Shown here piece after piece: positions 34,059-42,800 of a DNA stretch of 64,000 bases. The position numbers were made by a program, and so were the translations under genes. Source of the stretch: SSSZ01 sp016790965 (GTDB lineage: Bacteria > Pseudomonadota > Gammaproteobacteria > Burkholderiales > Rhodocyclaceae). The notes beneath the pieces were generated by a model. It made no database searches. It was not told where the DNA came from and saw nothing but the letters and a program-made list of their open reading frames with translations. Each line of letters starts with the position of its first letter. The first letter of the stretch is position 1. The DNA is taken from assembly GCA_016790965.1 (NCBI GenBank), contig JAEUNZ010000020.1:45594-109593 (forward strand). Direction: 5' to 3'.

Positions 34059-34466
34059 ATGCCCTACCTCGCCCTCAAGCTCAGCACCATCCCCCCGGCC
34101 CCCCTTGCCCGCCAACTCGCCATCACCCTCACGGAATTGACCGTCACGCTCCTGCGCAAGCGGCGGGAGCTAACCGCAGTCACCGTCGAAAGTCTACCGC
34201 GGGGGCAGTGGTTCATCGGCGCCGCAGCAGTGGAATCCCAAGGCAAAGCCGCGTTCCACCTGGAGATCGTCGTTACGGAAGGGACCAACAGCGATGCGGA
34301 AAAGGCCGATTTCGTCGCTGCAAGCTACGCGGCCCTCGAATCAGCACTGGGCGCCGTCGCCCTGACAAGCTATGTCGTCATCCGCGACGTGGATGGCCGC
34401 GCCTGGGGCTACGGCGGGATGAGCCAAGCCGCCCGCAAGGAGGTGCGCCCGGTGGCCATTGTTTGA
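34059..34466 (+). CDS. Tautomerase-superfamily protein
   Basis: 135 residues starting MPYLALKLSTIPP, so Pro2 would be the N-terminal catalytic base after Met removal, as in 4-oxalocrotonate tautomerase and MIF-like enzymes. The length of about 130 residues and the repeated beta-alpha-beta pattern (ALKLSTIPPAPLARQLA; FHLEIVVTEGTNSDAEKADFV) fit a fused two-unit tautomerase such as CHMI. It is 40 bases after the HD-domain gene and likely co-transcribed with it. Substrate unknown. Confidence 0.75.
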   Translation: MPYLALKLSTIPPAPLARQLAITLTELTVTLLRKRRELTAVTVESLPRGQWFIGAAAVESQGKAAFHLEIVVTEGTNSDAEKADFVAASYAALESALGAVALTSYVVIRDVDGRAWGYGGMSQAARKEVRPVAIV

Positions 34467-34605
34467 GGCGGAGTGCTCCATGCCCGAAGTCCGCACCATC
34501 GATCAACGCTACCCGACCCTCCGCGATCTGGCCGAAGCTCCATCCGCCCACGATCCCCGCTCGGGATTCGTGAGCATCGCGGCGCCTGGCGGACGCGGTG
34601 CGTCC

Positions 34606-35001
34606 TCATCCCCGGCCCGATGCCTCCACGCCCTGCCGGGCCAGGTATGGCCGCAGTTCCTGCCAATCCCTGGCGTGCAGCCGGCGCCAGATCCGTCCGC
34701 CCAGCCAGCCGGCCAGAGCGATGCATCGGGAGCGGCGACGGCGGAGCAGGAGATCGCGTATCCCCAGCACCAGGGGCTCTCGCGCGAACCCAGACCAGAC
34801 GGGCGGAGCCGGCGCGAGGAGATTGGGAGCGCAATGAGGGGCCACTTCATCGAACAGGATACCCTCGAGGAGGTCCAGGGGGATTCCGGCCAAGCGGGAC
34901 GCGAGCTCCGCGTAGTCGATGGGACTGTCCACGAACAGGTCGGACAGGGCCTCCCATACCGCCTCACGTTGCACGCTGGAAAGCTCGGGAGCATCTGCCA
35001 T
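34606..35001 (-). CDS. Conserved small protein (possibly DUF7079-like)
   Basis: 131 residues, acidic and helical at the N-terminus (SVQREAVWEALSDLFVD) with a Trp/Arg-rich second half (RIWRRLHARDWQEL). It looks like a small protein family found beside other genes in proteobacteria, but I am not certain of the family name. It starts six bases after the AAA ATPase gene, so the two form an operon and may work together. The 140 bases before the convergent tautomerase gene hold nothing recognisable. Confidence 0.6.
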   Translation of the reverse strand: MADAPELSSVQREAVWEALSDLFVDSPIDYAELASRLAGIPLDLLEGILFDEVAPHCAPNLLAPAPPVWSGFAREPLVLGIRDLLLRRRRSRCIALAGWLGGRIWRRLHARDWQELRPYLARQGVEASGRG

Positions 35002-35007
35002 GGGCGG

Positions 35008-36120
35008 TCAACGCGCCCCTTCCCGGGCGACGAGGTACGCAGCGAAGAGTTCGTCCTCCAGGGCCAGGCCATCTCCGGTCCTGGTCAGCAATCCCCCGCG
35101 CTTCAGTTTCTCCAAAGCCGTGCGCACCTTGGCCACGGAGGGGCTGACCCCGGGGATGGCCGCCAGACGCGCCCGGGTTTCCTTGCCCAGGGGTGGAAGC
35201 CTCTGGGCAACGGCAAGGAGCACTGCCTGCTCGAAGGCATCCAAGGTGTTGAGCAGGGCTTGCCAGCCGGCGACCTGCCGCTCGTCCGCCATGAAGTGAG
35301 CCAGGCCAGCCTCCGGATCGACTTCGCCTTCCGCAGACATGGTCTTGACGATGTCGCGCAGCAAGGCAGGCTTGAATCCCACCCGCGCGAACAGCTGGCG
35401 CAGGTCTTCGAGACGCGGCGCCCGGCCGTGATGCACTTCGGCGAAGCGGTCGGTCAGGCGTACCAGGAATTCGTCGCCCAGGGGCGGAAAGGTAAGCAGT
35501 TGGGCAAACTGGTACATGGGCGTGCCGGCAGCAGAAAGGATACGGGCGAGCGCTTCCTGGGACGATCCCGTGAGCACGGCCTCTACCTGGTCCTGGCGCT
35601 TGTGGAGCACGGCCCTCAGGGTGGCCAGCAGATCGCCGCTCCGGTCCGTGTCCCCCAGGGTCTGCGCCTCGTCCAGCAGGAGGAGCACCCGGGCGCCATG
35701 TTCGAGGGCCAGGCGGACCACCAGGGCATCGAAGCGCAGGGCGGCATCGTCGGGCAGGGCGCGGCGGCGCGGCTCATCGCCCAAGTCGATGCTGGCACCC
35801 AGGGCACCGATCTTCTTGACCGGGGTACGAGCCAGCCGCCCGATGGTGCCGGGCGGCACGCGCAGATCGTCCAGGGCCTCCTCCAGGGCGTGATTGATGG
35901 CTTCCAGGGGGGCGGCCTTGTTGAGCCACAGGTCGGCATAGACCGGCAGGAGGCCGGCCTCCCGGGCAACCGGGGCCAGATCGTGGTCGAGGAACCAGGT
36001 CTTGCCCACCCGACGGGGGCCGAACAGGGCCAGAGGCCGGCCCGGCTGGCTGGCCAGCAATTGGAGATAGCTGCGGGCCAGGTCCGGACGATGGATATCG
36101 ATGGCATCGAAGCTGGACAT
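35008..36120 (-). CDS. AAA/archaeal-ATPase-like ATP-binding protein
   Basis: 370 residues from the ATG at 36120. Walker A is GPRRVGKT (34-41) and Walker B is VLLLLDEAQ (145-152). The DEAQ and the motif GSSQEALARI (sensor region) resemble the archaeal-type ATPases and NTPases of the STAND/ExeA-like groups. The C-terminal 110 residues look like a winged helix (LGKETRARLAAIPGVSPSVAKVRTALEKLKRGGLL), suggesting DNA binding or protein interaction. No nuclease or toxin domain is attached. It is followed closely by the small protein at 34606. The role is unknown. Confidence 0.8.
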   Translation of the reverse strand: MSSFDAIDIHRPDLARSYLQLLASQPGRPLALFGPRRVGKTWFLDHDLAPVAREAGLLPVYADLWLNKAAPLEAINHALEEALDDLRVPPGTIGRLARTPVKKIGALGASIDLGDEPRRRALPDDAALRFDALVVRLALEHGARVLLLLDEAQTLGDTDRSGDLLATLRAVLHKRQDQVEAVLTGSSQEALARILSAAGTPMYQFAQLLTFPPLGDEFLVRLTDRFAEVHHGRAPRLEDLRQLFARVGFKPALLRDIVKTMSAEGEVDPEAGLAHFMADERQVAGWQALLNTLDAFEQAVLLAVAQRLPPLGKETRARLAAIPGVSPSVAKVRTALEKLKRGGLLTRTGDGLALEDELFAAYLVAREGAR

Positions 36121-36249
36121 GGATCCATTGTCCCCCCCTGCCCTGCGCTGCGCAATTGCTGTTTTTTCAACAACTAGCCACAACAACCGGCGCTTCGGCT
36201 TCGGCTGAAGCCGTTTAGAATTCTTGCTCCCCATTTTCGGAGACCCGCC

Positions 36250-36828
36250 ATGCCCAATCCTCGCCTCGCCTTCCGCCTCTCGCTCGCTGCCATCGCCCTT
36301 GCCGCAGGCGGTGGCGCCGCCCAGGCCGGCGGCTTTTCCCTGAGCAGTCCTGACTTTCCCCCGGGGGGAACGATCAAGTCAGCGCAGGTTTTCCAGGGCT
36401 TCGGATGCAGCGGCGGCAATCTCTCCCCAGCCCTGACCTGGAAAAACCCACCCAAGGGCACCCGCAGTTTCGCCATCCTGGTCCATGACCCGGACGCCCC
36501 CACCGGCGGCGGCGGGTTCTGGCACTGGCTGGTGGCCAACCTACCGTCCGACACCACGGGGCTCCCGGTCGGCGCCGGCAAGGGCGACGGTTCCGGCCTG
36601 CCCGCCGGGGCCGTGCAAGTGACGACCGACTTCGGTGCCCCAGGCTGGGGAGGTCCCTGTCCCCCGGTAGGGGACAAGCCGCACCGCTACCACTTCACGG
36701 TCTATGCCCTCAAGGTGGACAAGCTGGACCTTCCCCCGGGCACCACGGCCGGCATCGCCGGTTTCATGATCAACGCCAACGCTCTCGGCAAGGCCACCCT
36801 GACGGGACGCTACGGCCGCAGCCAATGA
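36250..36828 (+). CDS. YbhB/YbcL family PEBP-like protein, exported
   Basis: 192 residues with a signal peptide (about 1-26, ending AAQAGG). The PEBP fold motifs are DPDAPTGGG with FWHWL, and the C-terminal GGPCPPVGDKPHRYHFTVYAL. These phosphatidylethanolamine-binding-like periplasmic proteins have no settled role in bacteria. A MITE-like element begins immediately at the stop codon. It is divergent from the AAA ATPase gene. Confidence 0.92.
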   Translation: MPNPRLAFRLSLAAIALAAGGGAAQAGGFSLSSPDFPPGGTIKSAQVFQGFGCSGGNLSPALTWKNPPKGTRSFAILVHDPDAPTGGGGFWHWLVANLPSDTTGLPVGAGKGDGSGLPAGAVQVTTDFGAPGWGGPCPPVGDKPHRYHFTVYALKVDKLDLPPGTTAGIAGFMINANALGKATLTGRYGRSQ

Positions 36829-36955
36829 TCTTGGAAATCTCGGCTGACCGCTTGTCGAAGCCGGCAATGCCTTGCGCCCTGGATATCTGCCCCAGCGCGA
36901 ATCCGTCGCCGCTCGGGTGGCGGCGCTACGGGAGCGTCCAGCCGAGGCTTCCAGG
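36829..36955. mobile_element. MITE-like inverted repeat element, truncated copy 3
   Basis: About 127 bases. The first 49 bases match the left end of copy 1 and of the reverse-complemented right end of copy 2 (CTTGGAAATCTCGGCTGACC...), followed by a segment also found further in the left arm (GCTCGGGTGGC). It then jumps to a short right end CAGCCGAGGCTTCCAGG. The core is missing. The element abuts the PEBP gene stop and ends at the base before the ATG of the methyltransferase gene. Confidence 0.7.
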
Positions 36956-37783
36956 ATGAACTCCCTACCGCCCGTCGCCCGCACTGCCTATTACTGTTGC
37001 CTGCTGCGGGCAACGGATGCGGAAGGCCCCAATCCACTATGTGGCGATCGCCAGGCAGCACTGTTCCTGGATCCCGGCATGCGGAACGAACTGGCGCCCC
37101 TTCTGCGCTTCCGGGGGCCGAGCGAAAGCAACGTCGCCCGCCACCGCCTGGTGGATGATCTGGCCCGGGAAGCGATTACGGCCCGGCCGGGGCAGCGCTT
37201 CTTCCTCATCGGCGCCGGATTCGACACCCGCGCTTTCCGCTTGCCTGGCGGCCAATGGTGGGAATTCGACGATCCCGGCCTGCTTGCCGTGAAGGAACTG
37301 CGGCTGCCGGCGGACCAGGCGCCCAATCGCCTGGCCCGCGTGGGGGTGGACTTCGCCCGGGAAGGCCTTGCGGCCCACCTTGCTCCCTTGGCGGGGGACG
37401 ACGAGGCAATGGTCATCCTGGAAGGGGTCAGCATGTACCTCCCGGACGAAGCCCTTACGGCCACCGCCGCCGCGGTGCGCCGGGCGCTGCCCCGTGCCAC
37501 CCTGGTCTGCGACCTGATGACGGGAACCTTCAACCGGCGCTTCGGCGGTGGAATCCGCCGCGAACTCGGTTGCCTGGGGGCCCGCTTCGCCCCCCGTGCG
37601 GCACACCCGCGCCTCGCCATCGAGGCGGCCGGATTCCGCGTTCGCCACTGGACCTCCATCGTCAACCGAGCCCGGGAAGCCGGACGCCTGCGCATCCCCG
37701 CCTGGCTATTGGCTACCTTGCTGCGCGAACTGCGCGACGGCTACGCGGTCTGGGTGTTCGAGCCGAACCCCGAAGGCCCGTAA
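36956..37783 (+). CDS. SAM-dependent methyltransferase, LCMT/TIGR00027-like
   Basis: 275 residues from the ATG at 36956. The SAM motif is GAGFDTRAFRL at about residues 79-89, and the later motifs EGVSMYLPDEAL and WEFDDPG are typical of the leucine carboxyl methyltransferase-like group. Substrate is unknown. The ATG is adjacent to the repeat element, and its likely ribosome binding site GAGG (36944-36947) lies inside the element's right end. An in-frame ATG at 36872 inside the element is rejected because it lacks family similarity. Confidence 0.8.
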   Translation: MNSLPPVARTAYYCCLLRATDAEGPNPLCGDRQAALFLDPGMRNELAPLLRFRGPSESNVARHRLVDDLAREAITARPGQRFFLIGAGFDTRAFRLPGGQWWEFDDPGLLAVKELRLPADQAPNRLARVGVDFAREGLAAHLAPLAGDDEAMVILEGVSMYLPDEALTATAAAVRRALPRATLVCDLMTGTFNRRFGGGIRRELGCLGARFAPRAAHPRLAIEAAGFRVRHWTSIVNRAREAGRLRIPAWLLATLLRELRDGYAVWVFEPNPEGP

Positions 37784-37859
37784 GCCGTGAATACCCGCAT
37801 TTCCCACGCCGCGAAAATTTTTCGGCCGTGGAGCCCTTAGGGGCAGAACAGGAAAAACT

Positions 37860-38786
37860 GTGGCCGGATTGAACTTCAAGCATCTGCGGTATTTCTGGAT
37901 GGTCGCCAAAGCGGGCAGCATCGCCAGGGCAAGCGCGATGCTGCACGTCACTCCCCAGTCCATCAGTGGGCAACTGAGCGAGTTCGAAAACGCGCTGGGC
38001 GTACAACTGTTCCGCCGCGCCGGCCGGGGACTCGAACTCACCGAAACCGGCCAGCGCATGCTGAGCTACGCCGAGCAAATCTTCACTCTGGGCGACGAAC
38101 TGCTGGAATCCCTGCGCGAAGACGCCCTGCCCCAGAGCACGCCCTTCCGGGTGGGCATCGCGGACTCGGTACCCAAGATGGTGGCCTATCGCCTGGTCGA
38201 ACCCTCCCTGGTCAGCCGCGAGCCCATCAAACTCATCTGCCGGGAGGGCCGCCTCACTTCTCTGTTGGGCGACATGGCGGTACACCGCCTGGACATGGTG
38301 ATCGCCGACCGCCCCATGCCCGACAACCTGAATGTGCGCGGCTACGCCCATTTTCTAGGGGAAAGCGGCGTAAGCATCTTTGCCGCCCCTGCCCTCCGGG
38401 GCCGAGCCGCCGCCGACTTTCCCCGGGGACTGGACAAGCAGCCGTTTCTGATGCCCGGTGCGGACGTCGCCCTGCACTCCCGCCTGCTCCGCTGGTTCGA
38501 GTCGGAGCGCCTGCGGCCCCGCATCGTGGGCGAGTTTGACGACAGCGCGCTGCTCATGGCCTTCGGCCAGGCGGGCGCGGGCTTCTTCGCCGCACCGACC
38601 GCCATCGAGGATGACATCTCCCGGCAGTACGAGGTCGAAGTCGCTGGGCGCATAGAAGTCGTGCGCGAGCAGATCTACGCCATCACGAACGAACGCAAAC
38701 TCACCCACCCCATCGTCTCGGCCATCTGCCAGTTCGCGCAGCACGACATGTTTGGCGGCCAAGGCGCCAGGAAGCCCAATCCCTGA
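37860..38786 (+). CDS. LysR-family regulator, NhaR-like
   Basis: 308 residues from GTG at 37860 (MAGLNFKHLRYFWMVAKAGS). The HTH is TPQSISGQLSEFENALG and the wing LFRRAGRGLELTETGQRML, close to the NhaR type that activates sodium/proton antiporter genes and also biofilm genes in E. coli. The effector domain covers about 95-300. No antiporter gene is adjacent; the next gene, 129 bases downstream, encodes a Tim44-domain membrane protein. The region between is AT-rich and promoter-like. Confidence 0.88.
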   Translation: MAGLNFKHLRYFWMVAKAGSIARASAMLHVTPQSISGQLSEFENALGVQLFRRAGRGLELTETGQRMLSYAEQIFTLGDELLESLREDALPQSTPFRVGIADSVPKMVAYRLVEPSLVSREPIKLICREGRLTSLLGDMAVHRLDMVIADRPMPDNLNVRGYAHFLGESGVSIFAAPALRGRAAADFPRGLDKQPFLMPGADVALHSRLLRWFESERLRPRIVGEFDDSALLMAFGQAGAGFFAAPTAIEDDISRQYEVEVAGRIEVVREQIYAITNERKLTHPIVSAICQFAQHDMFGGQGARKPNP

Positions 38787-38914
38787 GGCCTCCGGAAGCA
38801 CACAACGCGAACATAAGTTTTTTTGGATGGGCGAATACATTTTATTCTGTTTTTCTTTTGTTTTTGCGACCTCTATCCTGCGTCGAGTATCCCTTCAACT
38901 CACAGGAGAACTCG

Positions 38915-39853
38915 ATGAAATCCCTTTCACTGCTCGCCGTCATTGTCGCTCTCGGCCTTTCCATCGGCGTGGGTGACGCCGAGGCGGCCAAGCGCCTTGG
39001 TTCCGGAAAATCCGCCGGTATGCAAAGGGAGATGGCCCCCCCTGCCAAGTCCCCAGATGCCGGCCCCGCTCAGAAACAGGCAACTCCCGCCAACGCTTCC
39101 GCACCGGCCGCTGCCGCGGCGCCGGCTGCCGGCGCAAATACCGGACGCTCCTGGATGGGACCTGTTGCAGGTCTGGCAGCCGGCCTGGGACTCGCCGCTC
39201 TGGCCTCGCACTTCGGATTCGGCGAAGAGTTGGCCTCGTTCATGATGATGGCGCTGTTGGCGGTCGTCGTCATGGCCGCCGTGGGCTTCTTCCTGCGCAA
39301 ACGCGCCCAGGCGCAAAACCCTGCCTTGGCCGGCGCCAGCGCGGGCGGCATACCCCAAGCTTCCCAGTACGCCGCCCACAGGACCGAGCCGGGCCAAGTC
39401 GCAGCGCGTGGCTACGATGTCGCGATGCCCGCAGCCTCGGCGGGCACCCCCCTCGCCACCCCGACTACCCCATCCGGCAAAGTTCCGGCCGACTTTGACG
39501 TGGCGGGCTTCGTGCGCAACGCCAAGGTGCACTACATCCGCCTCCAGGCCGCCAATGACGCGGGCAATCTGGACGACATCCGCGAATTCACCACCCCGGA
39601 GATGTTCGCCGAAATCAAACTTGCCTTCGCTGAACGCGCGGGACAAGCCCAGATGACCGATGTCGTGGCCATCGAAGCCGAGGTCATCGACGTGGCCGAG
39701 GAAGACAGTCGTTACGTCGTGAGCACACGCTTTACCGGGCAGATTCGCGAAGACAACGGCCCGGTCGAGAGCGTCGATGAGGTGTGGCACATGGTCAAGC
39801 CGCGCCAGGGCAACGGCGGCTGGGTACTGGCGGGTATTCAGCAGGTTCAATAG
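38915..39853 (+). CDS. Tim44-domain membrane protein
   Basis: 312 residues from the ATG at 38915 with an AGGAGA ribosome binding site. It has a signal sequence (1-25), an Ala/Pro/Gln-rich low-complexity linker (about 45-85), a Gly/Ala-rich hydrophobic stretch, and a transmembrane helix (LASFMMMALLAVVVMAAVGFF). The C-terminal 120 residues (VRNAKVHYIRLQAANDAGNL...WVLAGIQQ) match the Tim44-like/TIM44 lipid-binding fold. It probably sits in the inner membrane with the Tim44 domain on one face. Function in bacteria is not known. Confidence 0.8.
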   Translation: MKSLSLLAVIVALGLSIGVGDAEAAKRLGSGKSAGMQREMAPPAKSPDAGPAQKQATPANASAPAAAAAPAAGANTGRSWMGPVAGLAAGLGLAALASHFGFGEELASFMMMALLAVVVMAAVGFFLRKRAQAQNPALAGASAGGIPQASQYAAHRTEPGQVAARGYDVAMPAASAGTPLATPTTPSGKVPADFDVAGFVRNAKVHYIRLQAANDAGNLDDIREFTTPEMFAEIKLAFAERAGQAQMTDVVAIEAEVIDVAEEDSRYVVSTRFTGQIREDNGPVESVDEVWHMVKPRQGNGGWVLAGIQQVQ

Positions 39854-39978
39854 GACCACACCGGCCATCGAAACACGCCCTTCGCCGATCGGTCGGCTGT
39901 CCACTCCCCGTTCCCACCCCGCCGTGGGGACGGTGGGCGTCTCGGGAGCGGCGAGGGCCAATACGTCAAGATGATTCC

Positions 39979-40965
39979 ATGAACGAAACCACCGCCATCA
40001 GCTTCGCCACGGGCCCGATGTGGGCCGGGTTCATCGCCTTCGTGCTGCTTATGTTGGCGCTCGATCTTTTTGTCTTCGGCGGACGCAAGGCGCACCGCGT
40101 GCATGTCAAGGAAGCCGCCACCTGGGTGGCGGTCTGGGTCGGCCTCGCCCTCGCCTTCGCCGGGCTGCTCTGGTGGTATCTGAACGATACCCAGGGCGCC
40201 GAGGTGGCACGGACCAAGACCCTCGAATTCCTCGCCGGCTACCTGATCGAGCAATCGCTGTCGGTGGACAACATGTTTGTCTTCGTCATGATCTTCACCT
40301 ACTTCGCCGTACCGCCGGAATTGCAGCGCCGGGTATTGCTCTACGGCGTGCTGGGGGCAATTGTGCTGCGGGCCGCGATGATCCTGGCCGGTGTCTGGCT
40401 GGTGCAGCAGTTCGCCTGGATTCTCTACGTCTTCGGCGCTTTTCTGGTCTTCACCGGCATCAAGATGCTGATCTTCGCCGAGGCCCGGCCGGACCTGGAG
40501 AAAAACCCGCTGCTGCGCTGGCTGCGCGGCCATCTTCGCATCACCCCCGAGTTCCACGGCGAGAAATTCTTCGTGCGCAAGGACGGGCTGCTTTGGGCCA
40601 CGCCGATGTTCCTCGTGCTGGCGCTCATCGAAGCGAGCGACGTCGTGTTTGCGGTGGATAGCATTCCGGCCATCTTCGCGGTCACCACAGACCCCTTCAT
40701 CGTATTCACCTCGAACATCTTCGCCATCATGGGTCTGCGCGCCCTCTACTTCCTTCTGGCGGACATGGCGGAACGCTTCCACCTGCTGAAGTACGGTCTC
40801 GCCCTCGTACTCGTCTTCATCGGCGGCAAGATGCTGGCCATGCCCTGGTTTCACGTGCCCATCCAATGGTCGCTTTCCATCGTCGCCAGCATTATCCTCA
40901 TCTCCGTCGCAGCCAGTCTTGCGACGACGAAAGCCAGACCCTTGCCCGCAGGAGACGAAGCATGA
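39979..40965 (+). CDS. TerC-family integral membrane protein
   Basis: 328 residues from the ATG at 39979, with about eight to nine membrane segments and the TerC motifs EQSLSVDNMFVFVMIF and ALIEASDVVFAVDSIPAIFAVT, whose acidic residues lie in the membrane. TerC/Alx-type proteins are linked to metal ion homeostasis, especially manganese, and to tellurium resistance. The frame open upstream to 39784 is a shadow of the previous gene. The overlap with the universal stress protein gene (ATGA) shows co-translation. Confidence 0.92.
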   Translation: MNETTAISFATGPMWAGFIAFVLLMLALDLFVFGGRKAHRVHVKEAATWVAVWVGLALAFAGLLWWYLNDTQGAEVARTKTLEFLAGYLIEQSLSVDNMFVFVMIFTYFAVPPELQRRVLLYGVLGAIVLRAAMILAGVWLVQQFAWILYVFGAFLVFTGIKMLIFAEARPDLEKNPLLRWLRGHLRITPEFHGEKFFVRKDGLLWATPMFLVLALIEASDVVFAVDSIPAIFAVTTDPFIVFTSNIFAIMGLRALYFLLADMAERFHLLKYGLALVLVFIGGKMLAMPWFHVPIQWSLSIVASIILISVAASLATTKARPLPAGDEA

Positions 40966-41468
40966 ACCCTGCCCCCCTTGCACCGACCCTCGCAGCGGCC
41001 GAACACGACGCCGACCACCGGCTCGTCTGCCTGGTCTTCGACAGCACACCGCCGCTCCCTGCCCCGCAAGTCAATCCCTGGCTGGTCGCCGTGGATCCTT
41101 CGGACAACGCCCTGCGTGCCGTACGCCATGCGGCCACCCAGGCCGGGGCCATGAACGCCTGCGCCCTGCACCTCGTCCATGTGCAGCCCTGGCTGTCCAG
41201 GGAGGCCGCCGAGGCTGAACTCGCCCATCGCGCGCTTGCTGCCGCGGCGCAGGCAATCGCCCTGCTGGACGCGGCAGGCTTGCCCTGGCGCTTGCACGCG
41301 CTGCTGGGCGATCCGGCTGAACGCATCGTCGAAAGAGCCGTTCTGCTGCGCGCCACGGCCGTCGTCGTCGGCAGCCGGGGCCTGGGGAGCATCGATGGTC
41401 TGCTCTTCGGCTCGGTGGCCTACAAGGTGATGCATCGCTGCCCCCTGCCCGTCGTGGTCGTGCCTTAG
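40962..41468 (+). CDS. Universal stress protein (UspA family)
   Basis: 168 residues from the ATG at 40962, overlapping the terC stop by four bases. The UspA fold starts WLVAVDPSDNALRAVRHA and ends with the ATP-binding pattern GSRGLGSIDGLLFGSVAYK. A 45-residue N-terminal extension precedes the domain. Such proteins bind ATP and are induced by stress or oxygen limitation. It lies in a block of membrane stress genes. The stop is 48 bases before the YccA gene. Confidence 0.9.
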   Translation: MNPAPLAPTLAAAEHDADHRLVCLVFDSTPPLPAPQVNPWLVAVDPSDNALRAVRHAATQAGAMNACALHLVHVQPWLSREAAEAELAHRALAAAAQAIALLDAAGLPWRLHALLGDPAERIVERAVLLRATAVVVGSRGLGSIDGLLFGSVAYKVMHRCPLPVVVVP

Positions 41469-41516
41469 GTCAGGACACCGCGACACGGCAAGTTCTCAAC
41501 CCGAAAGGAGAGTCAA

Positions 41517-42203
41517 ATGAACCCGAAACATCCTGGCGCCTACGCCATCGCCCTGCCTCGAGGAGGAGCGGAATCGGCCCTTTCCAGCAACAGGGTCATC
41601 CGCAACACCTATCTGCTCCTCTCGGCAACACTGACTTTCTCGGCCCTCGCCGCGGCCATATCCGCGGCGCTGAACCTCCCCCACCCGGGGATCCTCCTCA
41701 CCCTGGGAGGCTTCTTCGCTCTGCTGTTCGCCGTACATAAACTCAAGAGCAGCGGCTGGGGCATCCTCGCCGTTTTCGCCCTGACCGGCTTCATGGGCTA
41801 CACCCTGGGCCCCATCGTCAACCGCTATCTCGGCCTGCCCAACGGCCACGAGATCGTCATGCAGGCGATGGGGGCAACGGCGGTGATCTTCATCGGCCTC
41901 TCCGCCTACGCCCTGAGCAGCAAGAAGGACTTCAGCTTCATGGGCGGCTTTCTCATGGTCGGCATCCTGCTGGCCTTCCTGGCCGGCCTGGCGGCCATCT
42001 TCTTCTCCATCCCCGCGCTGTCGCTCACGGTTTCCGCCGCCTTCGTCCTGCTGATGTCCGGTCTGATTCTCTATGAAACCAGCAATATCATCCACGGCGG
42101 CGAGACCAATTACGTCCTGGCCACGGTGACGCTCTTCGTCTCGCTCTTCAACCTCTTCACCAGCCTGCTGCAACTGCTCGGTTTCCTGGGCGGAGACGAT
42201 TGA
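41517..42203 (+). CDS. Bax inhibitor-1/YccA family membrane protein
   Basis: 228 residues with seven hydrophobic segments and the motifs SATLTFSALAA, GFMGYTLGPI and the C-terminal pattern of BI-1 proteins (ILYETSNIIHGGETNYVLATVTL). In E. coli YccA modulates FtsH protease. The protein is in the inner membrane. A ribosome binding site AGGAGAG precedes the ATG. The TGA overlaps the alternative TTG start of the next gene. Confidence 0.93.
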   Translation: MNPKHPGAYAIALPRGGAESALSSNRVIRNTYLLLSATLTFSALAAAISAALNLPHPGILLTLGGFFALLFAVHKLKSSGWGILAVFALTGFMGYTLGPIVNRYLGLPNGHEIVMQAMGATAVIFIGLSAYALSSKKDFSFMGGFLMVGILLAFLAGLAAIFFSIPALSLTVSAAFVLLMSGLILYETSNIIHGGETNYVLATVTLFVSLFNLFTSLLQLLGFLGGDD

Positions 42204-42205
42204 GC

Positions 42206-42721
42206 ATGCGGACATCCTGGAGCCAGCGATTGCGGGCTCTGGCGCCCACCCGCGAGCAACTCGAGGCCCATCCCTCGCTACGCAGGCTGGCGCCCTGGCT
42301 CGGCAATCCCAAGCTGTGGCATTGGTCACGCCGTGGCGTTGCGGTGGGTGCTGCCGTCGGGCTTTTCATCGGCTTTGCCATTCCGCTCGCCCAGATTCTG
42401 CTCGCGGCAGCCGCAGCGGTCCTGCTGCGCGTCAATCTGCCGGTCGCCGCCGCCGGCACGCTGATTACCAACCCGTTGACCGTCCCGCCTATCTACTACG
42501 CAGCCTATCAACTCGGCGCCTGGGCCACGGGATCATCCGCCGCCTCAAGCGTCTCGCTCAGCGATCCCGCGGGTCTATGGGAGAACATCGGCACCATCGG
42601 CCTCCCCCTGCTGGCCGGTCTCGGGATCACGGCGACCTTCGCCGCCGCTGCCGCCTACCTACTGATATCCCAGGCGTGGGCGTGGCGCGTCGTCGCAAAG
42701 CGAAGGCGCGCCCGTTCATGA
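42206..42721 (+). CDS. DUF2062 membrane protein
   Basis: 171 residues from the ATG at 42206 (173 from a TTG at 42200). DUF2062 features are RGVAVGAAVGLFIGFAIPLAQ and NLPVAAAGTLITNPLTVPPIYYAAYQLGAW. It has three to four hydrophobic segments and a basic C-terminus (KRRRARS). The function of the family is unknown. It directly follows the YccA gene, probably in one transcript. Confidence 0.88.
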   Translation: MRTSWSQRLRALAPTREQLEAHPSLRRLAPWLGNPKLWHWSRRGVAVGAAVGLFIGFAIPLAQILLAAAAAVLLRVNLPVAAAGTLITNPLTVPPIYYAAYQLGAWATGSSAASSVSLSDPAGLWENIGTIGLPLLAGLGITATFAAAAAYLLISQAWAWRVVAKRRRARS

Positions 42722-42800
42722 GGCGATGCTCCACCGCCTATCCTCGCCCCGGACTCCGGCCATCCCTGCTGTGCGGGCCTGACCGGGAGTACTGAGCAGC

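Noticed and set aside
39853..39979. Possible yybP-ykoY manganese riboswitch before terC
   Set aside because: TerC genes often have one, but the conserved core bases could not be matched here. A covariance model search (Rfam yybP-ykoY) would decide.
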